Of a stretch of 37,499 nt of DNA, positions 7,953 to 16,981 are shown piece by piece. Both the position numbers and the translations under genes were made by a program. The DNA comes from Pontibacter pamirensis (GTDB taxonomy: Bacteria; Bacteroidota; Bacteroidia; Cytophagales; Hymenobacteraceae). Numbering within the stretch: position 1 is the first letter of the stretch; each line of letters begins with the position of its first letter. The DNA lies in contig NZ_SSNI01000051.1 in the NCBI RefSeq assembly GCF_010015475.1, positions 1 to 37,499 of the forward strand, in the 5' to 3' direction. Below the pieces are notes generated by a model, which did no database searches, was not told where the DNA came from, and was given only the letters and a program-made list of their open reading frames with translations.

Positions 7953-8538
7953 ACTCCAGGTCTTTGTTAAGAACGGTTTTCCAGTTCTTGATAATTAGGC
8001 CGTGGGGGTTGTTCTCCGTGCGCGGTACGTCCTGCAAATCACCTTCCGTTATCAGAGCCCTCGTGGCAATGGAAGTAGGCCGCTCGATGCGCTGCCTGGC
8101 GTAGTAGGTAAAATGGCGGTTCCCGTCCACGGTGATGCTGTCAGTTTGAATAGTAAGCAGGGCAGAGCTGGCCAGGATGGAATTGTAGTAGCCTTTCTCT
8201 TTCAGGTTGTTGTACTGCGCAAGCCCTGTGTCGTCCACCAGGTACATGGCCTTGTTGAGGTTGTTTTTGATGTAGGCATCGTCCGGAGGGAGCGTGAAGA
8301 AGAGCAGGTGGAACATGTTCACGTGCGACTCATACTCCACCTCCCGGTTGGTGCCGTGGTCTGTCTGGCGTACCAGCACCGGCACGTTGTGGTCGAGCAC
8401 GTAGATGTTCTTGCGTTGCTCGTTTACCAGGCTGTAAGCAAAAACCAATGCCATGGCCGCCAGGATGATGCTGGTGATAAAGCTGCCCACACTGATAGCA
8501 AGCGAGAGCTTTATTTTCTTTTCGATGTTTTGAATCAT
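7930..8538 (-). CDS. traK: Conjugal transfer protein TraK (VirB8-like)
   Basis: The 202-aa product opens with MIQNIEKKIKLSLAIS, a single membrane helix (residues 15-36), and then VNEQRKNIYVLDHNVPVL, the signature region of Bacteroidetes TraK. The periplasmic domain (HMFHLLFFTLPPDDAYI-type segment, then NLNKAMYLVDDTGLAQYNNLKEKGYY) matches the VirB8/NTF2-like inner-membrane assembly factor. It begins 14 bp after traJ and overlaps the TraL-like gene. Confidence 0.92.
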   Translation of the reverse strand: MIQNIEKKIKLSLAISVGSFITSIILAAMALVFAYSLVNEQRKNIYVLDHNVPVLVRQTDHGTNREVEYESHVNMFHLLFFTLPPDDAYIKNNLNKAMYLVDDTGLAQYNNLKEKGYYNSILASSALLTIQTDSITVDGNRHFTYYARQRIERPTSIATRALITEGDLQDVPRTENNPHGLIIKNWKTVLNKDLEYVEKKNF

Positions 8539-8552
8539 GGTGCTTATAAAAT

Positions 8553-9548
8553 TTACCTTGAGAAATTGCGCATGGCCTTGCCTGCTCCCCCGGCCATAGA
8601 GCCGATGGCGTTGCCAATGCCGCTGGTGTTAATGATCCAGGTGGAGATGACCGGGATACTGAGCATGGCTAGTCCACTGATGATAAGGCTGACGACATAA
8701 AAGCTGATGCTTCCCGACGGGTAAGACACATAGGCAATGAACATCTCCTCATTGTCCAGCACGGCCCTGAGAATCTCTATTTCCTTCATCAGCCCGTACT
8801 TGACGAGCACAAAAGAAATCGACATCACGATGTAGGCGATGGTAGAGTAGAGCCCCACGGAGATGTAGCGGCCTATCCAGGTGAGGTAGGAGTCGCGGAA
8901 GCCGGGCAGGATGCTCAGGGCAAAGGAGAAAGGCCCCAGTATCACGAGTATGCCGGCAAAGATGATCTGCAGGAAAAAGACGATGTAAACGCACACCTGG
9001 TAGAGCAGTACCACCACGTACTCCACGAGGCGCATCATCGTAAAGTGCATCTTAGCCATGAGCATCAGGTAATAGCCCTTAATTTTGTTAAACATGGGCT
9101 CCAGGTCAATGCCCATTTTCTCCATCCAGTCCTTGTCCTGCGTCTCTGCCTGCACCTGCTCAAAGTCTGCACTACTATCAGAGAGCTTTATAGCCACGCT
9201 ATCGATAAGCGCTACTCTTTCAAGGTGCATATCCCCCACCTGGTCTATCTGCCCTTCATACATGCCTTTCGCGCTATCTCTTACCACGGTCAGCGGAAAG
9301 TTGAGCACGTCTACAAAGCCGCCCCAGAAGATGATCACGAGTGCCAGGGCAAAGGGCCGGAACAGGGCCATGTAGCGAAGCTGCTCATCCCCTGTCATCA
9401 TCTTATAAGCCTCCACGGCAAAGTAGAGTAGCATGGCGATAGCGGCCAGAGCCTGCGCATCAGCAAGAAAACTACCTGCCAAATCCTGAACATTGAGGAA
9501 CAGTCCGTCGAAAAGGTCAAAGATGGATTTGTCGATGAGCTCGCGCAT
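8553..9548 (-). CDS. traJ: Conjugal transfer protein TraJ (VirB6-like)
   Basis: This 331-aa polytopic inner-membrane protein has hydrophobic helices at about residues 25-50, 65-85, 165-200, 200-225, 235-260 and 285-310. The central motif FAGILVILGPFSFALSILPGF and the nearby WIGRYISVGLYS are typical of TraJ. The loop near 90-165 is long and acidic. As the VirB6-like pore component it would carry substrate across the inner membrane. Its ATG directly abuts the stop of the preceding gene, indicating translational coupling. The C-terminus (GSMAGGAGKAMRNFSR) is Gly-rich and basic. Confidence 0.92.
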   Translation of the reverse strand: MRELIDKSIFDLFDGLFLNVQDLAGSFLADAQALAAIAMLLYFAVEAYKMMTGDEQLRYMALFRPFALALVIIFWGGFVDVLNFPLTVVRDSAKGMYEGQIDQVGDMHLERVALIDSVAIKLSDSSADFEQVQAETQDKDWMEKMGIDLEPMFNKIKGYYLMLMAKMHFTMMRLVEYVVVLLYQVCVYIVFFLQIIFAGILVILGPFSFALSILPGFRDSYLTWIGRYISVGLYSTIAYIVMSISFVLVKYGLMKEIEILRAVLDNEEMFIAYVSYPSGSISFYVVSLIISGLAMLSIPVISTWIINTSGIGNAIGSMAGGAGKAMRNFSR

Positions 9549-10172
9549 CTATTTTGTCAGGTTGTTGGTGGTATTGAAAAGAGAGATGATGCGCCTGTAG
9601 TAGCCCCGGAGCGTCAGCATATCGGCCAGATAGCCCCGGAAGGATTCAGCCTTTACCGCGTCCTCCTCATAGGCTTCTTTGGTGATTTCGATATCAGCGT
9701 TTATCCTGTCTTTTTCCTGCCGGATCTTGAGCAGGATATCTAGGTCCACGCCTGCCGCTATGGCCTCTCCATGAAGCCCGTCCAGTTCTGTGTTCAGCGT
9801 TCCTATCTTGCCAGCGTAAAGTAAGTGAAAGCTTTTATTGAGGCTGCGGTCGGCGCTCTTGAACATTTCCTGCTCCCAGACAGTGTTTACCTCTTCCTCT
9901 TCCCGCTCTGCCTCTGCTGCATTCAACTGCAGCGCTGCCATGGTGGGCAGGAGCTGGAGCATGTTGCGGCGGTCATCGCCCTTGCGGTATTTGTTGTGAA
10001 ATAGTATGAAGTACCATTTCGGGTCAAACTTATTCCAGCGTGTCACGACCTCCCGCTCCATCTGATGGCGCACATGTTTACTATTCACTATGGAAACAGG
10101 AGCCTGTGCCCTGCTCTGCTGAAGAGTTAGAGCAAGGAAGAGCACACCTGAAAAGTATATAAGCCGCTTCAT
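9549..10172 (-). CDS. Exported transfer-operon protein, 207 aa
   Basis: The start is placed at MKRLIYFSGVLFLAL (10172), which gives a normal Sec signal peptide ending near QQSRAQA; an upstream Met would add a charged extension. The mature protein is highly charged and helical, with an acidic heptad-like stretch at about 85-110 and KIRQEKDRINADIEITKEAYEEDAV near the end. It follows the TraI-like gene after 4 bp and abuts traJ. I do not recognise the family. A periplasmic, pilus-associated or assembly role is inferred from location and export. Confidence 0.72.
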   Translation of the reverse strand: MKRLIYFSGVLFLALTLQQSRAQAPVSIVNSKHVRHQMEREVVTRWNKFDPKWYFILFHNKYRKGDDRRNMLQLLPTMAALQLNAAEAEREEEEVNTVWEQEMFKSADRSLNKSFHLLYAGKIGTLNTELDGLHGEAIAAGVDLDILLKIRQEKDRINADIEITKEAYEEDAVKAESFRGYLADMLTLRGYYRRIISLFNTTNNLTK

Positions 10173-10176
10173 ACGC

Positions 10177-10848
10177 TTACTTTTTGATGGTCTTGTACTC
10201 ATCTAGCAGGGACTTGATGATAGCCTGGCTGTTATCGGGGTATTTCAGGCTGAGCGGGTTCATGGTCTTTATCAGTCCGGCATGCTTGGCCACACGCATC
10301 TTCCGAACTATCGAGTAGGACAGCCCCCGCATGATGCGGAGCTCGTCCACCACATGGCGGATGAGGGAGAGGCGGTCGGCGTTGGTCATCAGGTTCACAT
10401 CCGTTCCGATCACCGCCACCTGGTAGATATGGGTAAACAAATCAGCGGTGCGGTTCACTAGTTCCAGCTCGGTTTTAGCGGCGATGATGAGCAGCTCCGG
10501 ATCCCCCTGGGCAATGTCCATCATCTGGCCCTGGTAAGTGCCGATATCCTGCGCAATACTGGAAGCATAGATAATGTTCTTGCTTTGGCCCACGATGCTC
10601 TGAACAGACTTGAGCGAGTTGTACATCTTCTCCTCCAGCTCCCTTATTTGCGCCATCTTTATTGTGATAACCTTCTGGGTTGCCGATATCTCCGCCTCGC
10701 TTTCTTTTATGTCATTTAAAGCCGCCTGCTGCGCGGTGTGGTTCACCACCAGCGTAGACACCACGGCAGGGTCGAAGACAAGCTGTTGCGCCTGCAAGGC
10801 AGTCCAGCCGAAGGTGAAGGCGCTAATCAAGTACAGGTATTTTCTCAT
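10177..10848 (-). CDS. Exported helical protein, TraI/VirB5-like, 223 aa
   Basis: A signal peptide (MRKYLYLISAFTFGWTALQAQ) is followed by a long helical region with coiled-coil character (DIKESEAEISATQKVITIKM, then IRELEEKMYNSLKSVQSIVG). The order between VirB4-like TraG and TraJ, plus the helical exported architecture, matches the TraI (DUF4141-like) slot of Bacteroidetes T4SS operons, which is the functional equivalent of VirB5. It overlaps the end of the VirB4 gene by 26 bp. Assignment to the exact family is tentative. Confidence 0.75.
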   Translation of the reverse strand: MRKYLYLISAFTFGWTALQAQQLVFDPAVVSTLVVNHTAQQAALNDIKESEAEISATQKVITIKMAQIRELEEKMYNSLKSVQSIVGQSKNIIYASSIAQDIGTYQGQMMDIAQGDPELLIIAAKTELELVNRTADLFTHIYQVAVIGTDVNLMTNADRLSLIRHVVDELRIMRGLSYSIVRKMRVAKHAGLIKTMNPLSLKYPDNSQAIIKSLLDEYKTIKK

Positions 10849-13267
10849 GGCTCTTTTTATTAATTAGGTTAATGAATTCGTTTAGCTTCATGCCCGAGGC
10901 GCGGAAGTCCCGCACGAACATTTCCAATGCCTGCTGGTAAGTAGTGTAGCGGTCCACGTACAACTGCAGGGCTTCCTTCTCTCTGCGCTCCGTGGTGAAG
11001 GTCAGGTACTCGTAGAGCGACACCTCCACGCCGTACACCTCACCGGTGCTGCCCCGCTTGATATAGACTTCCTTGAAGCGGCCCCGCCCCTCCTTGTTAT
11101 CCAAGTTGTTGATGGTGAAGATTTTCTTTTGCTCCACTCCATTGAGCGAAAGCAGGTTTGCTATCTCGGAGAAGTTGTCTTTGAACTTGGTCTGGTCGAG
11201 CAGGCAGATGGTGTCAGAGTTGTTGATAATGCTGTTTTTAACCACGGCATTACCCATAATGTCGTCCAGCTCCTGGGTCACGACCACCGCCTCCCCCCAG
11301 AACTTGCGCACGGTCTTGTAGACGTAGAGAATATAGCCTGCCATCAGGGGGGATGCTATTGCCTTCCAGGCCTCCTCAATGATGAGGGCCTTGCGGTTTT
11401 TCTTGTGCCGCATCTTCTGCAGGAACACGTCCATGATGATGATGGTGGTAATCGGGAACAGTATCTTATGCTCCTTGATGGCGTCAATCTCGAAAACGAT
11501 AAACTTCTCATCAAAAAGGGTGGAGTCTGTGTCATTGTTGAGGATGGTGCCGTACTCCCCGCCGAGGCAGAATTTTTTGAGGATAAACCGGTAGCTTGTA
11601 ATATCAAAGCTTATTGCCTCCGCTTGGGTAATCTGGACTATCTTTTCAATAGAGAAATCATAAAAAGATTGGAAGCTCAGGTAGCTGCTCTCCTTCCCTG
11701 ATTTATAGAAGTCCTCGTAATAAGCCGACACCACAGAGGAAAGCACGCTGTCTTCTATCTGGCTCACCGTGCCGTCCGATCCTTTCCACAAGAGACTTAC
11801 CAGTGATTTGAGGAACTCCCGCTTCTCTTCGTTAAACTCTTCTGCCGAAATCCGGAAAGGGTTCATCGTGATAGGCTCCTCTTCTGAGTAGGTGATGTAC
11901 TTGCCCCCATAGTAGCGGCAAAGACCGCTGTAGGAGTGCCCGGTATCAACCAGAATCACATCTGTGTCCTGCAGCGCATACTGGCGGATGAGGTGGTTCA
12001 TAAAGAAAGATTTGCCGGCGCCTGAGGGGCCCAGCACGAACTTATTTCGGTTGTTCATGCGGTTGGTGTTGATAGGCAGGTCGCTCGTGTCAATGGCCAC
12101 CGGGATGCCCTGACGGTCCGAGAAGAAGACCTGAAAGCCTGACTCCTCGTCTTTGAGTAATCCTTCTTTGAACAGCAGGCACAGCGCCGCATCCGATGTG
12201 GTCTGAAATTTATCATAAGCCTTCAGCTCTGAGGCGTTACCAGGCAGCACGCAGCGGAACAGCTCCAACTGGTTGTAGGCATTGTGCGAGGGTATGATAC
12301 CCAGGGAGAACAGGGCGCTCTCGATGTAGTTCACGGCCCTGTCGATGTGCTGCTCTCCGGCAGATACCAGGATATTGTAATGCCCGTGCACGAGTAGCTG
12401 GTTTTCCTTCGCAATATCCGCCATCACCCGGTCGATGTCCTCTACTGCCAAATCATTGGCAGGGTCCGGCATGGAGGTGTGGCGCTTGCGCTTGGCGATA
12501 AGCTTATTGATTTCTCCCCTCTGGTCCGGAATCTGTATCACCTGGTTATAAATCACGCAGTCCGTGGCCGGTATCTTGTGCAGGAAGTGCATCATGTCCA
12601 CCGGCAGCGAAAAGCCCAGGTTGACATCAGTGTGCGGCGTGATAGAGGCAGGGAAATTGATTTCGTCAATGTCCACCAGGGAGATGCTTTTAATCGTTCT
12701 CCTGCCCACCCGGATGCCCTCCTCCGTTGCGCTGAAGTTGCTCAGGCCATACACCTCATCTGAGAAGTTAAAGGCCAGCAGGCGGCTGATAAGCGTCTTG
12801 ATTTCCTTTTCTACCAGTACATGCGGGTGGAAGCCCTTGGACTCCAGCAGTTCCACCACTTTTGTGATGTTGCGCTGGAAGGCTTTGAAGTCTTTCTCAT
12901 CATAGGTAAAGAAAGAAGAGCGCTTTACGTCCATTGTTAGGGTGAAGTAAGTTGTGATGTCGCGGTATTCCCTGCCCTCAAATGCTTCGTTGTATTTCTG
13001 GCTGAGGAAATCAGCCGAGGCACGGCCCTTGAACTGCTTGAGCGCGAAAATATCCAGCTTCTGCAGGGTGTAGCCGGAGCCGAGTATCTTAACGATGTTG
13101 GAGAAGACATAATGAAAGTCCGTGTAAGCGTCCACATCGGCGGCATACTGGAGCACCGGATTTGTAATCCGAAGAATAACGGAGTGGTCACCGGTTTCAT
13201 GGTAGAGAATATCGTGCACATGGCGGTCGATGCCAATGTAGGGCAGGGTAAATTTCTTGTTTTTCAT
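10823..13267 (-). CDS. traG: Conjugation ATPase TraG (VirB4 family)
   Basis: The 814-aa protein energises channel and pilus assembly. The N-terminal 390 residues hold the VirB4-type non-catalytic domain. Walker A is GPSGAGKS (413-420), after NRNKFVL, and Walker B is KALIIEEAW (about 626-634) with the adjacent WGEAVVVTQELDDI segment. The length fits Bacteroidetes TraG. It lies 20 bp after traF and overlaps the TraI-like gene. The domain set is complete, with no sign of truncation. Confidence 0.96.
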   Translation of the reverse strand: MKNKKFTLPYIGIDRHVHDILYHETGDHSVILRITNPVLQYAADVDAYTDFHYVFSNIVKILGSGYTLQKLDIFALKQFKGRASADFLSQKYNEAFEGREYRDITTYFTLTMDVKRSSFFTYDEKDFKAFQRNITKVVELLESKGFHPHVLVEKEIKTLISRLLAFNFSDEVYGLSNFSATEEGIRVGRRTIKSISLVDIDEINFPASITPHTDVNLGFSLPVDMMHFLHKIPATDCVIYNQVIQIPDQRGEINKLIAKRKRHTSMPDPANDLAVEDIDRVMADIAKENQLLVHGHYNILVSAGEQHIDRAVNYIESALFSLGIIPSHNAYNQLELFRCVLPGNASELKAYDKFQTTSDAALCLLFKEGLLKDEESGFQVFFSDRQGIPVAIDTSDLPINTNRMNNRNKFVLGPSGAGKSFFMNHLIRQYALQDTDVILVDTGHSYSGLCRYYGGKYITYSEEEPITMNPFRISAEEFNEEKREFLKSLVSLLWKGSDGTVSQIEDSVLSSVVSAYYEDFYKSGKESSYLSFQSFYDFSIEKIVQITQAEAISFDITSYRFILKKFCLGGEYGTILNNDTDSTLFDEKFIVFEIDAIKEHKILFPITTIIIMDVFLQKMRHKKNRKALIIEEAWKAIASPLMAGYILYVYKTVRKFWGEAVVVTQELDDIMGNAVVKNSIINNSDTICLLDQTKFKDNFSEIANLLSLNGVEQKKIFTINNLDNKEGRGRFKEVYIKRGSTGEVYGVEVSLYEYLTFTTERREKEALQLYVDRYTTYQQALEMFVRDFRASGMKLNEFINLINKKSHEKIPVLD

Positions 13268-13287
13268 AACTGGCGGTAGATGGTGTA

Positions 13288-13584
13288 TTAACGGCGGCGG
13301 CTAAACCGGTGTGGTATGACGTACACTCCGGCGGATCTGGTCTTGGCATGCAGTCCTTTCTTCTGGCGGCTGTTGGTATAGAGCAAACCACCCATTGAAA
13401 CGGAAAGCAGGGCAACAAAACCGGCGAGGAAGTTAACGGCAACGGTCAGTATCACAGCAGAGAAAAAACCGGCTAAAACACTGCCCATCGCCCAGTAGAT
13501 GTAGCGGCCCTTGAAGGACTTGAATACAAGAGGCTGCTGCAGCCCCTTGTACACATTGTATCCTGTGTGCCTTCCGGTGGCCAT
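13288..13584 (-). CDS. traF: Conjugal transfer protein TraF (VirB3-like, DUF4133)
   Basis: The 98-aa protein has the hallmark VYKGLQQPLVFKSFKGRYIYW at residues 11-32, followed by two adjacent membrane helices (about 32-55 and 56-75) and a basic C-terminal tail (HAKTRSAGVYVIPHRFSRRR). This is the DUF4133/TraF architecture, a VirB3-like inner-membrane subunit. It sits 4 bp after traE and 20 bp before the VirB4-like gene, its expected partner. Confidence 0.92.
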   Translation of the reverse strand: MATGRHTGYNVYKGLQQPLVFKSFKGRYIYWAMGSVLAGFFSAVILTVAVNFLAGFVALLSVSMGGLLYTNSRQKKGLHAKTRSAGVYVIPHRFSRRR

Positions 13585-13588
13585 GGGA

Positions 13589-13885
13589 CTACAGGCCGAA
13601 GAAAGCCTTCACCACCACGCCCACCAGCATCAAAAACACGCAGGAGCCCATCCACCCCATGAGGGATTTCTGCACGTCCTGGTCTCCGGTGTTCCACTTG
13701 ATGAACACCCGCACGCCGCCTACCAGGCCCACGATAGCGCCAATGACAATGATAAGTGTTCCGATAGGGTCCACATAGGTGGTTAGCTCTGAGGAGGCCG
13801 CATCAATGCCTTCTACCCCCTGCGCCATTGTCTGCTGCACTAAGGCCAGTAGTGCCATGGCCATGAATGAAATTCTCTTTTTCAT
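13589..13885 (-). CDS. traE: Conjugal transfer protein TraE (VirB2-like, DUF4134)
   Basis: The 98-aa precursor has a signal peptide (MKKRISFMAMALLALVQQTMAQ) and two hydrophobic segments (about 43-63 and 76-97). The loop VRVFIKWNTGDQDVQKSLMGWMGSCVF is the typical TraE/DUF4134 signature. It is the probable pilin-like VirB2 homologue of the Bacteroidetes T4SS. It leads the traE-traF-traG series. Confidence 0.92.
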   Translation of the reverse strand: MKKRISFMAMALLALVQQTMAQGVEGIDAASSELTTYVDPIGTLIIVIGAIVGLVGGVRVFIKWNTGDQDVQKSLMGWMGSCVFLMLVGVVVKAFFGL

Positions 13886-13912
13886 AAAGCTGTTGATTGA
13901 AATGAACTGGTT

Positions 13913-14278
13913 TTAAAATATTGAACTTGAATATGATTTAGCGTCCTTCAGGAACTCCTCCAGGGGGATGCCCTGCCCCTCCACTCTTAAAGCGGGCTCT
14001 GGTTCTGCCGTTCTGCTGAGCTCCTCCTGCTCGTAAGGCTGATCTTCGTCTTCGTCCTCATACTGTTCGCCCTCATACTGATCGTCGTCCCCTGCTTCTC
14101 CCTGAGACAAATCATAGGGCTGCTCCTCGTCACTGGCGAGTTCTTCCATGTCATAGTGCACACCTGAATCGGTGGCTGCCTTCTGCTTTTGTGAGAAGAA
14201 TAAATCGTAGAGGAGGTTGAGCACGTAGTAGACGGCGTACGCTCCCATCACAACCCCGAAAAATGTACTCCATGCCAT
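13913..14278 (-). CDS. Acidic single-pass membrane protein, 121 aa
   Basis: An N-terminal membrane helix (FFGVVMGAYAVYYVLNLLYDLFF, residues 5-28) is followed by a strongly acidic, Asp/Glu/Tyr/Gln-rich disordered stretch (about 43-90) and a short C-terminal element (GIPLEEFLKDAKSY). It sits between the ribbon-helix-helix gene and traE, where Bacteroidetes elements usually carry TraD-like small genes, but I do not recognise the family. The acidic region could bind a basic partner; this is inference. Confidence 0.7.
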   Translation of the reverse strand: MAWSTFFGVVMGAYAVYYVLNLLYDLFFSQKQKAATDSGVHYDMEELASDEEQPYDLSQGEAGDDDQYEGEQYEDEDEDQPYEQEELSRTAEPEPALRVEGQGIPLEEFLKDAKSYSSSIF

Positions 14279-14348
14279 AACTCAATATCTTAAAATAAAC
14301 ATGCTGCTTTATGCACTTTGAACAAATATGCTTAAATCTTATAATTTT

Positions 14349-14783
14349 TTAATCTAATAACTTATTGCTTCGCTTCTCAGCCAGCTCCTGAATAAGCTCC
14401 TTGTGCTTGCTGAAGAACTCCTGCAGCAGGTAGCTCACCAACACATTGGATTTTATCTTTGCCTTCTTCTTGAGCAGCTCAAGCACTTCGGCGCTCTCCT
14501 CATCCACGTAAACAGCCTTTTTATCAATCTCCATCTCCTTCCGCGCAGCCTCTAACACCTTGACCAGCTGTTCAAATCCGCCCTTATTCAGAACAACATC
14601 TATGTCCTGTGCCTGCCGGGTAGCAGACGGTTCCTCTCTGTCTGTGGTAGCGACAGATGGTGGCTGCTCTCGCTCAGTCACGACCGTTAGGGTAACCGGA
14701 GGAGCAGTTACAACAGGTGGTTTCTCAGCACCCATTTTAGCTTTTATGCTATCTAATAGTGAATTATTTTTACTCATTGACAT
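14349..14783 (-). CDS. Ribbon-helix-helix-like DNA-binding protein of the transfer operon
   Basis: The 144-aa form starts at ATG 14783 (MSMSKNNSLLDSIKAKMG); ATG 14777 is almost as good. Residues 20-65 are Pro/Thr/Val-rich linker. The C-terminal 60 residues (KAVYVDEESAEVLELLKKKA, then SNVLVSYLLQEFFSKH) have the strand-helix-helix pattern of ribbon-helix-helix or DUF3408-type proteins. Its neighbour beyond the terminator is a ParA-like ATPase, so the two may act as a pair on plasmid DNA. A TraB/TraC-like label would fit the position but is not provable here. Confidence 0.7.
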   Translation of the reverse strand: MSMSKNNSLLDSIKAKMGAEKPPVVTAPPVTLTVVTEREQPPSVATTDREEPSATRQAQDIDVVLNKGGFEQLVKVLEAARKEMEIDKKAVYVDEESAEVLELLKKKAKIKSNVLVSYLLQEFFSKHKELIQELAEKRSNKLLD

Positions 14784-14861
14784 ACGCAATGTATACGCTA
14801 TAAGATTAAATTTAAAAATATATTCCATAAAAGATTAAAAAATTTTTAAGCTTAAAAAGAA

Positions 14862-14892
14862 AAACCCCTCAGGAACTAATCCTGAGGGGTTT
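14862..14892 (-). terminator. Rho-independent terminator after the mob/ParA operon
   Basis: The 12-bp arms AAACCCCTCAGG (14862-14873) and CCTGAGGGGTTT (14881-14892) are perfect complements around a 7-nt loop. On the minus strand a T-rich run follows directly. It lies 20 bp past the stop of the ParA-like gene and separates the mobilisation genes from the tra genes. Confidence 0.9.
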
Positions 14893-14911
14893 AATTTTGG
14901 AGTGTATTGTT

Positions 14912-15538
14912 TTATCTAATGTATCTGTCGTAAATAAAATCGAAGGATTCCTGCACCACTTCCCTGGCTTCCGAGCTGATGGAGACCGTGTCGATGCGCT
15001 GCAGGGCTACCCGCTCCGCTATCTCCGGGGCTATCTCCCCGAAAGCGGCCAGCGCCTCCCGGACCTTTTCTTTTGTCTCATACTTGATGGCTTTATTAAG
15101 CCTGGTAGGAAGAAAGACAATCTTATTATCAGCGTTCAGGTGCCTGGCCACATGCGCAAACACATGCGAGGACTCAAACACGCTGCGCTCGTAGGCAATA
15201 GGGCAGATGATGAGATCCGCGTCTTTAATCACGGCAAGGATGCTGTCATCATCCAGCCTGCCCGGCATATCGATAATCACCTGTGTTTGCCCTTTTAGGG
15301 CCTCCAGATCGGCGGCATACTTGGGGTAGTCTTCCAGGTCAAGCTTGAGCACCTCATAGAGCGGGTCGTTTTCGTACAGCTCCCGGTCACGCTCCCACTT
15401 AGAGTAGACGGTTTCCTGCTGATCCATGTCAAAGATAACTACCTCCTCGTTTCTATCCAGTGCCAGGTAATTAGCCAGCAGCACGCAGGTGGTTGATTTT
15501 CCTACTCCGCCTTTCTGGTTTGCGATTACAATTTTCAT
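14912..15538 (-). CDS. ParA/MinD-family ATPase of the transfer module (TraA-like)
   Basis: The 208-aa product has a deviant Walker A motif KGGVGKST at residues 9-16 (signature lysine K9), switch-I FDMDQQETVYSKW, and the IDMPGR Walker B-like strand near residue 90. In Bacteroidetes conjugative elements a ParA-like TraA sits at the head of the tra region, as here. It is 10 bp downstream of the relaxase gene and is terminated by the hairpin at 14862. It may position the relaxosome or the plasmid. It is distinct from the longer ParA at 25016. Confidence 0.88.
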   Translation of the reverse strand: MKIVIANQKGGVGKSTTCVLLANYLALDRNEEVVIFDMDQQETVYSKWERDRELYENDPLYEVLKLDLEDYPKYAADLEALKGQTQVIIDMPGRLDDDSILAVIKDADLIICPIAYERSVFESSHVFAHVARHLNADNKIVFLPTRLNKAIKYETKEKVREALAAFGEIAPEIAERVALQRIDTVSISSEAREVVQESFDFIYDRYIR

Positions 15539-15548
15539 ATACTGTCGA

Positions 15549-16940
15549 TTAGCGTTTTAACCTTCGTTTATTTTTCCTTTCCTGCTCAGTGGTTCGGCTG
15601 CCTTCCTGCAGGCCCTCGGCCATGAGCTGGAGTAATTCCGTGAATGAGCCGGAAGAGTGCTCCAGCTGGCGGCTGGCCTGCGGGCTCAGCTCCCTGTCCA
15701 GGTCCAGCACAGGAGCGCTGCCGTAGTCGAGGCGGCGGCTGGTTAGCTCCTGCATCGGGTGAATACCTTTCTCCCTTATGTCTATCAGGTAATGCTGCCC
15801 ATCCAGCTTTGCAATGCTCCAGCCAGTACTTTGCAGCATATCGTTCAGGCTCCTGCCATTGGCCAGCATGCTGTTCAATCTGTCAGCGGCATACTCCAGC
15901 GCCTCCTCGTCTTTGGGGCTGTTCACCTTCAGGCTATCGGCGTTGAGGTGAAAAACACGCTGCAGGATACGCGCCTCCGCCTGGCTGGTGATAGCCCACT
16001 GGCTGGCCTGCTCCGTGCGCTGGGCCTGTCGCTGCTCAACTGATACCGGTCCGGCAGCGTGGAGCAGTTCGCTGAGCTTCATGACCTGCGAACCTTTGAG
16101 TACCTGCTTATTGGCATGGTCGATAAGGGTGTAGCCGTAGGGGGTATCCTTGCCTTCTGCCTGGTGAAACACCAGCTCCACCCCGGACTTAGTATGCAGT
16201 AGCGTCCTCCACTCCTTTTCCTCAAGCCCCGGCTTGTACTTGGCAAGGAGTGCTTTCAGCTGTTTTATCCTTGCCTCCGGAGCAGCATACCTGGCTGCCT
16301 TTTCGGTAACTTCTGCTTTATCCAGTGCGCTGATTATTCGCCCGTACTTGATAAAGCAATAGCTGATACCATCATCCTCTGCCTTTACCCCCTGCCTTTC
16401 CAGCAGCAGCTTGAACTGGGCTTCTGTGGAGAAATTGTAACTGAGCGCCTTCTTGACGTGTGCCCTCATTTCCTCGCCTACATCCTGCAGCAGGATCTCC
16501 TTCATCGCTTTCTGGCTCCTGATTCTCTCAAAGGAATCGTCAATCTTCCGGCCCTCCGCATTCACGCGCGAGGAGACGATGTGCACGTGGTTGTTAGGGG
16601 TGTCGGAGTGGAAGTAGATAAGGTACGGGTTCGCTGCATACCCCATCTTTTCCAGGTACTGCTGGGCAATGTCCTGCAGCTCATAGGCATCCTTCTCCCT
16701 GCCCTCGCAGGAGATGACGGCATGGAACTGCGGCTGCTTCACCGTCTGTTTGTTGTCTTCGGATCGGGACCAGGAAAGCAGGTAGCCTTTGTAGTCCGTG
16801 TCTGCGATGCCGGAGGGGCCCAGGTGGAGCATGCTGAAATTATCAGACGCCAGCAGCTGGGCCGTGCCTTTGGCTATCTTGTCTTCGTTGTAATGCACCC
16901 CTGAGAAGGTGGCGGCGGAGGAAAGTATCTTGACTATCAT
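15549..16940 (-). CDS. mobB: Relaxase/mobilization nuclease (MobP-like, MobB type)
   Basis: The 463-aa protein would cleave oriT and lead the transferred strand. The metal-binding histidine cluster is HSDTPNNHVH (residues 111-120: H111, H118, H120), and FHAVISCEG at 72-80 is the upstream conserved strand. Tyr17 in the GVHYNEDK motif is the likely nicking residue, by analogy. The region after about residue 210 is variable and probably helical. It begins 71 bp after mobC and runs into the ParA-like gene. Confidence 0.92.
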   Translation of the reverse strand: MIVKILSSAATFSGVHYNEDKIAKGTAQLLASDNFSMLHLGPSGIADTDYKGYLLSWSRSEDNKQTVKQPQFHAVISCEGREKDAYELQDIAQQYLEKMGYAANPYLIYFHSDTPNNHVHIVSSRVNAEGRKIDDSFERIRSQKAMKEILLQDVGEEMRAHVKKALSYNFSTEAQFKLLLERQGVKAEDDGISYCFIKYGRIISALDKAEVTEKAARYAAPEARIKQLKALLAKYKPGLEEKEWRTLLHTKSGVELVFHQAEGKDTPYGYTLIDHANKQVLKGSQVMKLSELLHAAGPVSVEQRQAQRTEQASQWAITSQAEARILQRVFHLNADSLKVNSPKDEEALEYAADRLNSMLANGRSLNDMLQSTGWSIAKLDGQHYLIDIREKGIHPMQELTSRRLDYGSAPVLDLDRELSPQASRQLEHSSGSFTELLQLMAEGLQEGSRTTEQERKNKRRLKR

Positions 16941-16981
16941 AGCCCGGTAAATGTATGGGATAATTACAAAACCGAATCCGC

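Noticed and set aside
8002..8700. 232-codon plus-strand frame
   Set aside because: Lies opposite traK and the end of traJ, which are well supported; composition is that of a reverse-complement shadow.
11129..11701. 190-codon plus-strand frame
   Set aside because: Antisense to the VirB4-like gene, with no independent support.
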